From NCBI GenBank assembly GCA_013361525.1, contig JABFXY010000039.1:62001-126000 (forward strand): DNA of 64,000 nt. The letters run 5' to 3'. The notes beneath the pieces are model-generated. The model had not been told where the DNA came from and did not search any database. It saw only the letters and a program-made list of their open reading frames with translations. Positions 50,999 through 60,040 of the stretch are shown piece after piece. Position 1 is the stretch's first letter; every line of letters starts with the position of its first letter. The stretch is from Polyangiaceae bacterium. Lineage in GTDB: Bacteria; Myxococcota_A; Polyangia; Polyangiales; Polyangiaceae. Position numbers and translations under genes: made by a program.

Positions 50999-53260
50999 TT
51001 AGCGCCGACCGCGCTTCCGCCTTCTAGCCGACATGAGAAGAACGGCCGCGCCGAGCGCGAGCGCAGGAGCGACGCCGCGCTCCTCGGCGCCGGCTGCCCG
51101 GCAGCCGCAACCGTCGTCCGCCGCGTCGTCGGAGCCGCCGGCGCCGCCCGAACCGCCGTCGGAAGCGCTGCCTCCGGCGCCTCCCGCTCCGCCCGATCCG
51201 CCGTCGGAGGCACCGCCGCCCGTACCCGGATCGGCACCACCACCGCCACCTCCGCCCTCTCCAATGGGCGACTCGTAGGCCTCACCGGACATCTCGACGA
51301 CCATATCGGGGCACGCCTTCGAGACGATGACGATGTCGTTGAACGCCTCGGGGTCGTAAGGTGGACTCGAGTTCTGATCGAGGATGAGCTCCGCCGTCTC
51401 GGTCGTCACGTGGAGCTCATAGTCGTAAGTCTGGACGACAGGGTGGAGCTCGACCGAATACGAGACGACGCCGTCTCTACGCATGTAGACGGTGTAGTCG
51501 ATCTCGTCACCGACCTGGGGCGTCGCCTTGAACGTGAGCTTCGCCCCCGTCTCGCCGCGCTCGCCGTCATAGTAATAGTGGAACGGCGACGACATGCCAT
51601 ATCCGGCGTCTTTCATGTCCTGGCAGGTCCCGCCGAACCAGCGCGTCGCGTTCTGTAGCCCGAGCACCGTCGCTTTCGCGGGCGTGAGGCTCGAGATCGG
51701 CTGGAAACGGCTGCAACCGTAGATCCCGCGATCCGTCATCTCTTGCTCGATGACGGCCTTGTCGGCTGCGGTCAACGCGCCCTCCGCGACCAGCTCGTCC
51801 ACGGTCGAGACGATGCCGTTTGCAAAGTCGGTGATGTAGCCGCCCTGGGGCATCGACGACATGGCGCCGTAGACCAGACGATCCGCGGCCTCTTTCCCGA
51901 GCTGCTCGTGCAGCGTCCAGGCGAAGCTTCCGATGAGCTCGCCGTCGTTGTGCACCTCGCCGAAGAGATCGTCCGGGCACTTCTTCGACGTATCCGCGAG
52001 ATCCCGCATCACCCCGAGCGGCCCGAGCGCGGACTCACCAATCTCCGGATCGTCGGCTTCGCTCGCGGCGAAATAGTCCGACACCCCTTCGTCGATCGAC
52101 CCGGAGAACGGGTTCGGACCGTGCTGATCGAAATAGAACTGATACATGCTGAAGTCGAACGCGTTGTGCGACACGTAGTGGACGAATTCGTGCTTGATGA
52201 CGTCCGAGTCGTACGAAAAATCGCTCGCTGTACCTTGTCCGATCAAGATCAGGTTCGGCGCCGCGAATGGCCCCGACGGGACGCCCGTCGGCGTGAATAT
52301 GGCGTTGTTCCAATAATTGCCGTTGTCGTGCACGTTGGCCACGGCCGTGAGCTTCCACCCGGGGTCGTCGATCGGCGCCCCCAGCGCCTGGAAGAGGGGG
52401 CGCATCGCCGTGAGGTGATAATAGGTATTCACCTGCGCGATTTCGTCGATCGGATTGAGCGGTGAGGCCGGCGGGTCGTAGAGGAAGTCTTCCCCGCTCG
52501 AAGGCACGAGCTCCTGGTCGAAAAACAGGCCGCTGGCGAGGCCGCCACCTGCGTAGTGCGCCACCGAGAAGAGACCGTTCCAACCATTGAGGTGAATCGG
52601 GCTCGCGCCGGTGTCGAGCAACGCGAGCTCTGCGTCGATGGGCTCCGGCGTGTCGACGGGGTTTCGTTCGAACACGCGGCCCAGCGCGTGGCTGCCAAGC
52701 GGAAGCGCACCGATGAGGGCGCCGTCATCGGCATCGATCCAATATCGGGTTCCGCCGAGGCCCTGGAACACATCGAGCTCCCAAACCAGCGTCCCCTCCC
52801 CGGCGCGTAGGATGACGAGCTCCACCCGCGCGACCTGCGGTCGCTCGCCGAGCGCGGCCTCGAGCGCCTCTTTCGCTGCGTCTTCGTCGAGGGTCGCAGA
52901 TATGACGATATTGTCAGTTCCCAATACGTCGACGGCCACGCGTTGCATTTCGCCTCGCCCGTCGATTCGGACGATCACACCACCTCCGACCACGCGGACG
53001 CCGTCGATGGTTTGGGGGAAGCGCACGACGCGGCCCGTGGAAGCACTCGCCACGCGTGGCTCACCGAGCTCGATGCCGTCGAGATCGAGCTCCGTGGACC
53101 TCGTGGTCAGGTGAGCCCGAGCGGCCGCTGCGGGCTCCATTCGCGCTCTCGCGCGGGCAGTGTCGGAGGTGGTTGCCCCCGGATACCAGCGGGCGGCTTC
53201 TGCAATCGACGTCGTCGTAATCAATGCGACAGCGCAACCAAATAGCAGTTTTACGTGCAC
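50999..53260 (-). CDS. Secreted M36/M4-type zinc metalloprotease with MYXO-CTERM-like tail
   Basis: GTG 53260 has a strong AGGAG five bases upstream and starts a signal peptide (FGCAVALITTTSIAEA). A propeptide-like region (about 50-190) shows FTP/PepSY-like strands. The catalytic domain has HEFVH (357-361) with the downstream Glu391 in SIDEGVSDYF, the gluzincin arrangement of thermolysin-like and fungalysin enzymes. After a beta domain comes a Gly/Ser/Asp linker, then a CGCR motif, a hydrophobic helix and a terminal Arg/Lys cluster. This is the layout of the MYXO-CTERM cell-surface sorting signal. It is probably displayed on the outer surface and degrades proteins outside the cell. Confidence 0.9.
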   Translation of the reverse strand: MHVKLLFGCAVALITTTSIAEAARWYPGATTSDTARARARMEPAAAARAHLTTRSTELDLDGIELGEPRVASASTGRVVRFPQTIDGVRVVGGGVIVRIDGRGEMQRVAVDVLGTDNIVISATLDEDAAKEALEAALGERPQVARVELVILRAGEGTLVWELDVFQGLGGTRYWIDADDGALIGALPLGSHALGRVFERNPVDTPEPIDAELALLDTGASPIHLNGWNGLFSVAHYAGGGLASGLFFDQELVPSSGEDFLYDPPASPLNPIDEIAQVNTYYHLTAMRPLFQALGAPIDDPGWKLTAVANVHDNGNYWNNAIFTPTGVPSGPFAAPNLILIGQGTASDFSYDSDVIKHEFVHYVSHNAFDFSMYQFYFDQHGPNPFSGSIDEGVSDYFAASEADDPEIGESALGPLGVMRDLADTSKKCPDDLFGEVHNDGELIGSFAWTLHEQLGKEAADRLVYGAMSSMPQGGYITDFANGIVSTVDELVAEGALTAADKAVIEQEMTDRGIYGCSRFQPISSLTPAKATVLGLQNATRWFGGTCQDMKDAGYGMSSPFHYYYDGERGETGAKLTFKATPQVGDEIDYTVYMRRDGVVSYSVELHPVVQTYDYELHVTTETAELILDQNSSPPYDPEAFNDIVIVSKACPDMVVEMSGEAYESPIGEGGGGGGGADPGTGGGASDGGSGGAGGAGGSASDGGSGGAGGSDDAADDGCGCRAAGAEERGVAPALALGAAVLLMSARRRKRGRR

Positions 53261-53265
53261 GAATA

Positions 53266-53270
53266 CTCCT
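53266..53270 (-). promoter_or_regulatory. Shine-Dalgarno AGGAG deciding a GTG start
   Basis: On the minus strand AGGAG is followed by five bases and then GTG 53260, which begins the protease signal peptide. This fixes the start against longer in-frame options up to 53323. Confidence 0.7.
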
Positions 53271-53405
53271 GTCAGTGACGTTGACGAGGCAAAAGAACCT
53301 GCGGCGTCCATACGTAAGGTCAACGCCGTCGATTTGCTTTTGCTCGTCGAAATACGCCAGCTGCAGCCCGCCTGCGGCGGCGGGGCCTCGATTCACCGAC
53401 TCGTA

Positions 53406-53888
53406 TCAGCCGCGCAGCGCGATGATGAACGAAGCGGAGGAGACGAACGACGCAATCGTGCGCACCGTGTTCCAGGTCGTCCAACTGCGGAGATAATCGG
53501 CCCACACGGCTACGGCCTCCGCGCTATTGGGGTCTACGGCCGCGATAATGTCGTTGCGAGGCACGTTGCACGCACCGGTGACGATGAAGGTTCCGACGAC
53601 GTAGAGCGCAGTCCCGACCAAGATGGCAACGGGGAACGGCTGGCGCCGGAATGCGAGCGCGACCACCGTGGTCGCCACGCAGACGATCGCAGTCCCGACG
53701 AAGATGCCGAGGAAGAGGCGATTGAGCACCGTCACATTGATCGCCTGCATCGCCGCGATCCCTTGCGCGGCGGGCAACCGTTCGAGCGCTTTCATGACGA
53801 AGTTGGAGAACGCGAAGAAGACGCCGGCGATCAGGCCGCTCCCGAGCGCACAGAGAAGGGTCAGCGTGAAGAGGGCGCGGTCGATCAT
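53406..53888 (-). CDS. DUF1772 (anthrone oxygenase-like) membrane protein
   Basis: The 160-residue protein has four membrane helices. It carries the DUF1772 pattern GVFFAFSNFVMKALERLP, QGIAAMQAINVTVLN and FVGTAIVC, then NVPRND, with Asn/Arg/Asp residues in the outer loop. Relatives include anthrone oxygenase homologues, but most members have no proven activity. It is divergent from the AraC-type regulator at 54069, with a 180-base gap. Such DUF1772-AraC pairs suggest that the regulator controls this gene. Confidence 0.85.
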   Translation of the reverse strand: MIDRALFTLTLLCALGSGLIAGVFFAFSNFVMKALERLPAAQGIAAMQAINVTVLNRLFLGIFVGTAIVCVATTVVALAFRRQPFPVAILVGTALYVVGTFIVTGACNVPRNDIIAAVDPNSAEAVAVWADYLRSWTTWNTVRTIASFVSSASFIIALRG

Positions 53889-54068
53889 GGGAGAGCTCCG
53901 GTGCGAGGCGAGGGCGGTAAGGGCGGTGCGACGGGTATCGTCGACCGCATCTGGCGTCCACTATCGGGTCGCGAACCGCGAACGGCAATTGCAGCACATC
54001 CGCGGTTCATGCTCGTTCGTCCACGACGCCTGGACGCCGGAGCTTGCGGCACCCATCCTTGTCGAGCG
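53889..54068. other. Divergent promoter region (DUF1772 / AraC)
   Basis: About 180 bases should carry the promoters of both genes. I see no clear inverted repeat or direct-repeat operator pair, and no strong -10 element. Confidence 0.35.
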
Positions 54069-55043
54069 ATGAAGCTCAAGGACGCGCTACCCGCACCGGA
54101 TCCGCTCGGCGAGGCCCTACACATGCTCCGAATGAGCGGGATGTTCTATTGCCGCTCCGAGTTCACCGAGCCTTGGGGCCTCGAGCTTCCGCCGTTCGAG
54201 GACAGCCTGATGTTTCATTTCGTGACGGCGGGCCGTTGTTGGCTCGAGGTCCCGGGCGCAGAGGGCCGCATGCTTCAGCGAGGTGATCTCGCGCTGGTCC
54301 CGCACGGCGAAGGCCACCTCCTCGCGAGCGCGCCTCACATGCACGGCGAGCCGCTGTTCGATCTGCCTCGGCAGCTTCTCAGCGATCGCTACGAGATCCT
54401 GCGGCACGGCGGCGGGGGGAGCCCGGCAACCGTCATTTGTGGTGCGGTTCGCTTCGATCATCCCGCCGCCCATCAGCTCGTGAAAATGTTGCCGAAGGTG
54501 ATGACGATCGAGGCAGCCTCGGCGGGCCCGATGGAGTGGATCGACAGCCTGCTTCGCTTCATGGCTTCCGAGGCGCAGGCACTTCGCCCGGGCGGCGAGA
54601 CAATCATCACGCGGCTCGCCGACATCCTCGTGATTCAGGCGATCCGCGTTTGGCTGCAGCAGGACCCGGCGGCGCGCACTGGATGGCTCGGCGCGCTCCA
54701 AGACCCGCAGATCGGCCGCTCCATCGCGCTCATCCAGCGCGAGCCCGCGCGCGCATGGACGATTGCATCGCTCGCGAGCGAGGTCGCAATGTCACGCTCG
54801 GCCTTCGCGGCGCGCTTCACGGAGCTCGTCGGCGAGCCGGTCATGCAATACGTCGCGCGCTTCCGCATGCAAGTCGCGCAAGCCGAGCTGAAGGACAGCG
54901 ACGTTCGCCTCGCCGAGCTCGCAAGCCGCCTCGGCTACCAATCCGAAGCCGCCTTCAGCCGGGCCTTCAAACGCTTCGTCGGCGTCGCCCCCGGCGCCAT
55001 CCGCCGCGCCACCCTGCGCGCCGACGCGGCGCGAACGCATTAG
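54069..55043 (+). CDS. AraC-family transcriptional regulator with cupin-type sensing domain
   Basis: The 324-residue protein has an N-terminal cupin domain (Cupin_6 type: HFVTAGRCWLEVPG and MLQRGDLALVPHGEGHLL). Two helix-turn-helix units form the C-terminal AraC domain: ASLASEVAMSRSAFAARF and LAELASRLGYQSEAAFSRAF with the FKRFVGVAPGAIR ending. It probably binds DNA in response to a small ligand and likely controls the divergent DUF1772 gene. ATG 54069 is used; the frame upstream is open but overlaps the divergent gene. It is followed by repeat copy C. Confidence 0.92.
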   Translation: MKLKDALPAPDPLGEALHMLRMSGMFYCRSEFTEPWGLELPPFEDSLMFHFVTAGRCWLEVPGAEGRMLQRGDLALVPHGEGHLLASAPHMHGEPLFDLPRQLLSDRYEILRHGGGGSPATVICGAVRFDHPAAHQLVKMLPKVMTIEAASAGPMEWIDSLLRFMASEAQALRPGGETIITRLADILVIQAIRVWLQQDPAARTGWLGALQDPQIGRSIALIQREPARAWTIASLASEVAMSRSAFAARFTELVGEPVMQYVARFRMQVAQAELKDSDVRLAELASRLGYQSEAAFSRAFKRFVGVAPGAIRRATLRADAARTH

Positions 55044-55054
55044 CCGGCAGAGGG

Positions 55055-55162
55055 AGAGGGTCGCCAAGAGCGCCAAGTGGAGAGAGAGGGAGAAGAGGAA
55101 GAGGGATTTAATAAAATCCTCCTCCTCCTCATTCTGCCCTTGGCGCCCTTGGCGACCCCTCT
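55055..55162. repeat. Long inverted repeat, family copy C
   Basis: Left arm (55055-55077) AGAGGGTCGCCAAGAG then CGCCAAG faces right arm (55139-55162) CTTGGCGCC then CTTGGCGACCCCTCT. The inner left is GA-rich and the inner right is CT-rich around a TTTAATAAAATCC centre. It lies between the convergent AraC and PNGase-F-like genes. Confidence 0.88.
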
Positions 55163-55176
55163 TGGTGCCTTATCCG

Positions 55177-56328
55177 CTAGGGGTCGCCGAAGGCGAAGTA
55201 GGTGGCGGAGATTCGCCAGCTGCCGCCTTCGGCGAGCTCGGGAATCGTCCAGTCGAGGGTGTGCTCGCCGGGGGTCGCGAGGGCGCCTTGCTCCCAGACG
55301 ACCGGCGGGGTCATGCTGCCGGGGCACCAGTTGGCGCGGGGGGCTTTGACGCTTTGGATGGCGCCGCAGGGATTTTCTAGGCAGTAATCGAAGCCTGCGG
55401 ACTCGGGGCCATAGTGCGTGAGCGTGCAGAGGTCCTTGCAGTCGGTGCGCCACGGCGTGAACACGTCGAGCTCCTCACCGTCGAGGTGGACCGTGTGCTC
55501 GCGCTTGCAGAACTCTTCCGCGGGGCCGATGCAGTCGGCGTTGCCCTGACCACCGCCGTGGCCGGTAACACGATATTCGATTCGGCCGCTCGTCGCCCCC
55601 TCCGGGACGGTAAAGGAGAGATTGGGGCTCGCCTCGGCCGTTTGGGAGCCGTTGTAGAGCGGAATCATCGCGAGCACCTTGCGCGGCGCGGTACCCGGCG
55701 TGACGTCGAGGCGTGCAGTCACGTTCCAACCGCCGTTCGAGCCGCTCACCTGGCCTTCGCCGTCGCTCCACGTGGTGATGGTGGTCTTCATCGTATGTGC
55801 GCCCGGCGCGAGCCCGTTCACCACGTCGGTGACGTCGATCTCGAGGTGCAGGGGTCCGCCGAACGGGGTAATCGCTCGCACGAGCTCGATCGCCGGCGGC
55901 TCGCCATCCGCGCCCGGCTCGTCGACGAGGAACTCGAAGTTGCGGTCGAATGCGTCGCAGTCGGCGGGCCAGTTTTCGCCGGTGGGCGGGGGATTGTCCT
56001 GCCAGCTCTCGAATGGATAACAGGTGCTCGCCAAATCGACGATGAGCGTGGCCGATGCAAACGGGCCATCGTGGAGCTCGAAGTCCGTCGTTGCTGCCTG
56101 AAAGTTCGGCTGATCGTCGTGACTATTGATGCGCACGTCGTCGAACAGCGGCAGCGAATAGGGATCTGCCGCCGGAGCGCCGCCATCACCGCCGGAGCCG
56201 CCGCTTCCTCCCGCGGCTCCGGTTCCACCGGAACCTCCGGTCGGGTCCGAGTCGCCACACGCAGCGAGTGACGACATGAGAGCCAAGAAGGAAGCGCACG
56301 CGAGCCGGCGATAGGAGCGGTCGAGCAT
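55177..56328 (-). CDS. PNGase-F-like (peptide-N-glycosidase F C-terminal fold) lipoprotein
   Basis: ATG 56328 begins a lipoprotein signal (ACASFLALMSSLAAC). A Gly/Ser linker precedes a domain of about 330 residues that resembles the PNGase F family. It has a VTGHGGGQGNADCIGPAEEF block with His and Cys, then HTVHLDGEEL, TPWRTDCKDLC, CGAIQSVKAPRANWCPGSM and an ending GGSWRISATYFAF. PNGase F removes N-linked glycans from glycoproteins between the sugar and asparagine. Key catalytic residues of the classical enzyme (an Asp and Glu pair) cannot be confirmed by eye. The final 160 residues hold six Cys that likely form disulfides. Confidence 0.8.
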   Translation of the reverse strand: MLDRSYRRLACASFLALMSSLAACGDSDPTGGSGGTGAAGGSGGSGGDGGAPAADPYSLPLFDDVRINSHDDQPNFQAATTDFELHDGPFASATLIVDLASTCYPFESWQDNPPPTGENWPADCDAFDRNFEFLVDEPGADGEPPAIELVRAITPFGGPLHLEIDVTDVVNGLAPGAHTMKTTITTWSDGEGQVSGSNGGWNVTARLDVTPGTAPRKVLAMIPLYNGSQTAEASPNLSFTVPEGATSGRIEYRVTGHGGGQGNADCIGPAEEFCKREHTVHLDGEELDVFTPWRTDCKDLCTLTHYGPESAGFDYCLENPCGAIQSVKAPRANWCPGSMTPPVVWEQGALATPGEHTLDWTIPELAEGGSWRISATYFAFGDP

Positions 56329-56418
56329 GGGGGCGGCGGAGTCTACTCCGGCTTCAATCGATAAGCTCGGCGACACATAGAGGGAATCGCGCGTGGCAGA
56401 TGTCGTACAACGGCGCCG

Positions 56419-57594
56419 ATGCGTTCGAACCTTGCGTGGCTCGCATGTCTCCTCGCCGTCGCGGCGTGCTCGGACAAGCCCTCGGAAAACACTCCTTCTG
56501 CCTCGGCCCCGATCAGCTCGGGGGCCCCGGCGACCTCGTCATCGAGCGCGGCACCCTCCGCTTCTGCCGCGTCCCCGGCCCCGACGACGTCCGCCGCAAC
56601 GGCGCCCAAGTACCGAGCACCGGATTGCGCCGAGCAGCCGCCCGCGTCCCCTCCCCCGCTCGTCGGGCAACCCGACGCAACGATCAAGGCAATGCTCGAG
56701 AAGGTGGCGTCGTGCGACCCCGATCCAATCGAACGCTGCGCCGATCTCGACGCGGTCGTGAGCGAGGCCAGCGATCGGGCGAATGGGGACGACACCACAA
56801 AGAAGAGCTCCGCGATCGCTGCATGCGTCGGCGCCATTTCGCACAAGTCCCCCCGCGTGCGAATAGCCGCAGCCGGTTGCCTATTCGAGCTCGCATTCTC
56901 CGCCGAGCCGCCGGGGCCGGTCGCCGGCCGCCTGCTCGATCGTCTCGATACCGAGGACAACGAGGATGTTCGGCAGCACCTCGCGGCGGCCATCGGAAAG
57001 GTCGGCGTAACGAAGGCGGGCTACACGTGCAGGGTCATCGATCGCATTCGCAATCGATCGGAAGCGCTCGTGGACGCGGAGCTCGTCACGAGCTTGAAGC
57101 CCTTCGGAGGAATGGTGCGTGCCCCGGTGACCGACGCCGCATTCGACTTCGCATACGAGCTCGTCATGGCCGATCGGCCGGGCAGCGCAGGCGGTCGTGC
57201 GATGTCCATCCTCACGAATCCGCCGGAGGGGCGGACGAAAGAGACCTGCCCGCGGTTGGCCGAAGCCGTCGCAGCGGGTGTGAACCATTGGGGGCACGCG
57301 GCGACCGAGCTCTGGAAGCTCGACGACTGCCACGATCGTCGTGACCTCATCGTCACCCGAACGCTCTCGGAGCTGAAAGCCGTCGAGAGCGCGCCGAATT
57401 ACGGGGCCGCTTCTCGGCAGTTGATGGATCTCGAGTTCGTCGAAGATTTGCCGACGCGAGAGGGCGTATCATCGGAGCAAAAGAAGAGCCTTTGCGACGC
57501 GGCGGCCTCACTCGCCAAAAATGCCAAAGACGCCGATTGCAAGAAGCGCGGAGAGAAGATGGTCGCGCTCTGCGAAAAGAAGGAGAGTCCATGA
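56419..57594 (+). CDS. HEAT-like helical-repeat lipoprotein
   Basis: The signal MRSNLAWLACLLAVAAC ends in a lipobox. A 50-residue Ser/Ala/Pro linker follows. The rest consists of helical pairs such as KSPRVRIAAAGCLFELAFSA and DNEDVRQHLAAAIGKVGV, typical of HEAT-like repeats, plus Cys residues at regular intervals (CEQP-like pairs, CKKRGEKMVALCEKK). Its binding partner is unknown. The stop overlaps the PfkB-like gene (ATGA). Confidence 0.82.
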   Translation: MRSNLAWLACLLAVAACSDKPSENTPSASAPISSGAPATSSSSAAPSASAASPAPTTSAATAPKYRAPDCAEQPPASPPPLVGQPDATIKAMLEKVASCDPDPIERCADLDAVVSEASDRANGDDTTKKSSAIAACVGAISHKSPRVRIAAAGCLFELAFSAEPPGPVAGRLLDRLDTEDNEDVRQHLAAAIGKVGVTKAGYTCRVIDRIRNRSEALVDAELVTSLKPFGGMVRAPVTDAAFDFAYELVMADRPGSAGGRAMSILTNPPEGRTKETCPRLAEAVAAGVNHWGHAATELWKLDDCHDRRDLIVTRTLSELKAVESAPNYGAASRQLMDLEFVEDLPTREGVSSEQKKSLCDAAASLAKNAKDADCKKRGEKMVALCEKKESP

Positions 57595-58433
57595 ACATCG
57601 CGCGCAAACGCCATTTCGACGTCATCTGCGCCGGAGAGGTATTGTGGAATCTCGCGGCTCCTTCCGCCGGCGGCGGGGGCAAGCTTCGCTTCATCCCCGG
57701 CGACGGGGCGGTCACGGTGGCGATGGCGATCGCACGCGCGGGTATTCGCGTCGGGCTCGCGACCGTGGTCGAGGACGATACGCCCGGCCGCGCGATGTTC
57801 GATCGAATCGCGGCCTCGGGCGTCGATGTCGGCGGCGTGGCCGTCGCGCCGGCGCGGGCATCGCTGGTCTTCGTAGATGGCACGGGGGCGGCTCGTGAGG
57901 TCGGGGCATCGGCCGACGATGGGCAGCCCATCGCCGTTCCGCCGAGCTGGTCTTCGCGGGTATTGCTCCTCTCCGGCTTGTCGCCGGTCGTCTCGCACGA
58001 GGCAGCATTGTGCAAAGCCGCTCGCGCCGGACGCCGCGCCGGCGCAATCGTGGTCGTGGACGTCCGCGCTCGGTGGCACCTCTGGGCCGGAAGAGATACG
58101 CGCGCGATTCGCTCGGTGGTGCGGGAGGCGGACGTCGTGAGTTGCCGGGCGGAGGACTTCGCAATCCTCGGTCTCGACGCGTCAGCACTTCGCGCACAAA
58201 TGCGCAAAGACGCAGTCTTGGTGACGAGCAACGGCGTATGTTGGGCGAGCGGGCCCTTCGGCGAAATCGCACGCAAGACGCCCGCGGCCCTGGGTTTGTC
58301 GGCGACCTCGGTCGAGGACCCGCTCACCGTCTCGATATGCACCGAGCTCGTGCGCGCCGGATTGCCGGGCGACGATCGACTCGACGTTTGGGAGCGGGCC
58401 ATCGATCGTATCCGGGCGCTCTATGACCGCTGA
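57591..58433 (+). CDS. PfkB-fold protein that has lost the catalytic motif
   Basis: The 280-residue protein follows the ribokinase/PfkB fold: DVICAGEVLWNLAAP, FIPGDGAVTVAMAIARAG, GLATVVEDDTPGRAMFDRIA, SGVDVGG, and a C-terminal alpha/beta part. The expected anion-hole and catalytic motif (DTxGAGD) reads SVEDPLT at 240-246, so the catalytic Asp and the GAG loop are gone. The first signature motif also lacks the usual Asn (GDGAVTVA). It may bind a sugar or nucleoside without phosphorylating it. It is coupled to the HEAT-like lipoprotein by an ATGA overlap. Confidence 0.75.
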   Translation: MNIARKRHFDVICAGEVLWNLAAPSAGGGGKLRFIPGDGAVTVAMAIARAGIRVGLATVVEDDTPGRAMFDRIAASGVDVGGVAVAPARASLVFVDGTGAAREVGASADDGQPIAVPPSWSSRVLLLSGLSPVVSHEAALCKAARAGRRAGAIVVVDVRARWHLWAGRDTRAIRSVVREADVVSCRAEDFAILGLDASALRAQMRKDAVLVTSNGVCWASGPFGEIARKTPAALGLSATSVEDPLTVSICTELVRAGLPGDDRLDVWERAIDRIRALYDR

Positions 58434-58451
58434 CGCGCGCGGCATCTCCGC

Positions 58452-60026
58452 CTATTGCGGATCGGCGGTCCGCGGATCGCCGAGCAGCGCCCAGAACGTC
58501 GTGAGCTGCTCGCCCTGGAGCTCCCACGACCCGCTCGGGGAGTTCAGGCCGGAGTCGAAATAGGACAGTCCGACGACGCGAGCGCCCTGCCCGTCCAAAT
58601 GGGAATTTGCGGCATGGTCGTAAAATGCCTCCATCCGATCGCCGGCCGCCGCGTTCGTCCCGCGCATGCCCCACTCGCCGACCGCAAGCTCGACGCCCTT
58701 GTCGGCTGCGAAAAGTCGCACGCTGCTCCACACGCTGTCGATGGGAGACGCTTCGGCATCTTTGTAATGGTCGACCCCGAGAAAATCGTAAATGCCGGGG
58801 GCCCACCATTCCTCCGGGTTGCGTCCCGAGACGGAATTCCATGTATAAGACATGAGGATCGGCGCCAATGCGACGTTGTCGACGCCGAGCGCGCTCATGC
58901 GCTGGCGGACGCGCTGGTTCATCGCCACGTGACCGGCCGGGCCGGCCGGGTCGTCCGGCGCGTTGACCCCGCCACCGCCTTCCGGCTCGTGATGAATCGT
59001 GAGCCACACCGGACCATCGACGGCGTCGAGCGCGGTCAACATCTGATCGATCGCCGCGTCGTGGGTACCATTGGCCATCTCGGCCCATGACGGCGGCTTG
59101 ACCGAGACCCACGGCAGGCGACCGTGCGCACTGTCGTCATTGGCCATGGTAATCATGGAGCTGGTGCGCTGATTCCATTGGAAGAACGTCCGGTGGACCG
59201 TGAGCGGGTGCCCAGCCGGCGTCTCGTGGCGGGAGACCGGGCTCGCATTTCCGCCGACCCCCGCGCCCCAATAGAGCGTGCCCTTTGCAGGGCGCCCCGG
59301 ATATTCGTGCTCGGGAACGGGCGGCTCACCTTGCTCTCCGACACCCACGGTCAGGGTGTAATTGCTCGAGCCGGTCTTCGCCTTGATGGCCACCTTGTAA
59401 TTGCCTGAGACCGCCGCGACCGCGGAGACGGTCTCGGGTTTCTCCGTCGTTCCGTTGGCAAAGTCGATGAGCGTCCCGGAGGGGTCATAGAGGAACAGAT
59501 TGAGGTTCGCGCTCGCGGTCGTCCAGCCGAGCGAAGCCTGGATCGGCTGATCCGCGAGAACCGGAACTTGGTATTCGATCCACGCGTTCGCCGCGGCATT
59601 GCCCGAAAACACCTGCTCGACGTAGTCGGGCGTGACATCGACGGTGGCGGCGTAGCTCGTGCTCCCCGTCTTGCACTTGATACCGATCTTGTACGTCCCG
59701 GGCGCATCCACGTGCGCGGTAAGAACCTCGGGTCGTGCCGCCCCGTTCTGAAACGCGATGGTCTCTCCGCTCGGCGAATAGAGGAACAGATTGAGGTCGG
59801 CGCTCGCGGTCGGCCACGAGAGCTCGACATCGATGGTGCTCGCGGCGTCGACGGTAAAGGAATGTGTCACCCACGAAGTGCCGGACGACGACAAAGAGCC
59901 CGAGAAGGAAACGGTCAGCTCGCTCGACGCCGAAGCGATATCGTCGGACGGCGGATCGGGCTCCGAATGGCATGCAACGACACCGAAGATGCACAGCGCG
60001 GACAAGGAGGTCGCGTAGAGGTTCAT
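58452..60026 (-). CDS. Lipoprotein with two PPC domains and a GH26/GH113-like glycosidase domain
   Basis: The signal MNLYATSLSALCIFGVVAC has Cys19. Two PPC-type beta domains follow (about 36-130 and 138-228). Each shows the LNLFLY(S/D)PSG strand and a TYKIGIKCKTG or NYKVAIKAKTG strand. The C-terminal TIM-barrel-like domain (about 245-510) has HRTFFQWN, WLTIHHEPEGGG with candidate acid/base Glu347, DFLGVDHYK, and AVGEWGMRG with candidate nucleophile Glu451. This is the catalytic layout of clan GH-A enzymes such as beta-mannanases (GH26). The substrate is unproven. The start sits just downstream of a candidate sigma54 promoter and next to the gene for an FHA-type sigma54 activator. Confidence 0.82.
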   Translation of the reverse strand: MNLYATSLSALCIFGVVACHSEPDPPSDDIASASSELTVSFSGSLSSSGTSWVTHSFTVDAASTIDVELSWPTASADLNLFLYSPSGETIAFQNGAARPEVLTAHVDAPGTYKIGIKCKTGSTSYAATVDVTPDYVEQVFSGNAAANAWIEYQVPVLADQPIQASLGWTTASANLNLFLYDPSGTLIDFANGTTEKPETVSAVAAVSGNYKVAIKAKTGSSNYTLTVGVGEQGEPPVPEHEYPGRPAKGTLYWGAGVGGNASPVSRHETPAGHPLTVHRTFFQWNQRTSSMITMANDDSAHGRLPWVSVKPPSWAEMANGTHDAAIDQMLTALDAVDGPVWLTIHHEPEGGGGVNAPDDPAGPAGHVAMNQRVRQRMSALGVDNVALAPILMSYTWNSVSGRNPEEWWAPGIYDFLGVDHYKDAEASPIDSVWSSVRLFAADKGVELAVGEWGMRGTNAAAGDRMEAFYDHAANSHLDGQGARVVGLSYFDSGLNSPSGSWELQGEQLTTFWALLGDPRTADPQ

Positions 60027-60040
60027 GTCGGCGCGACATC

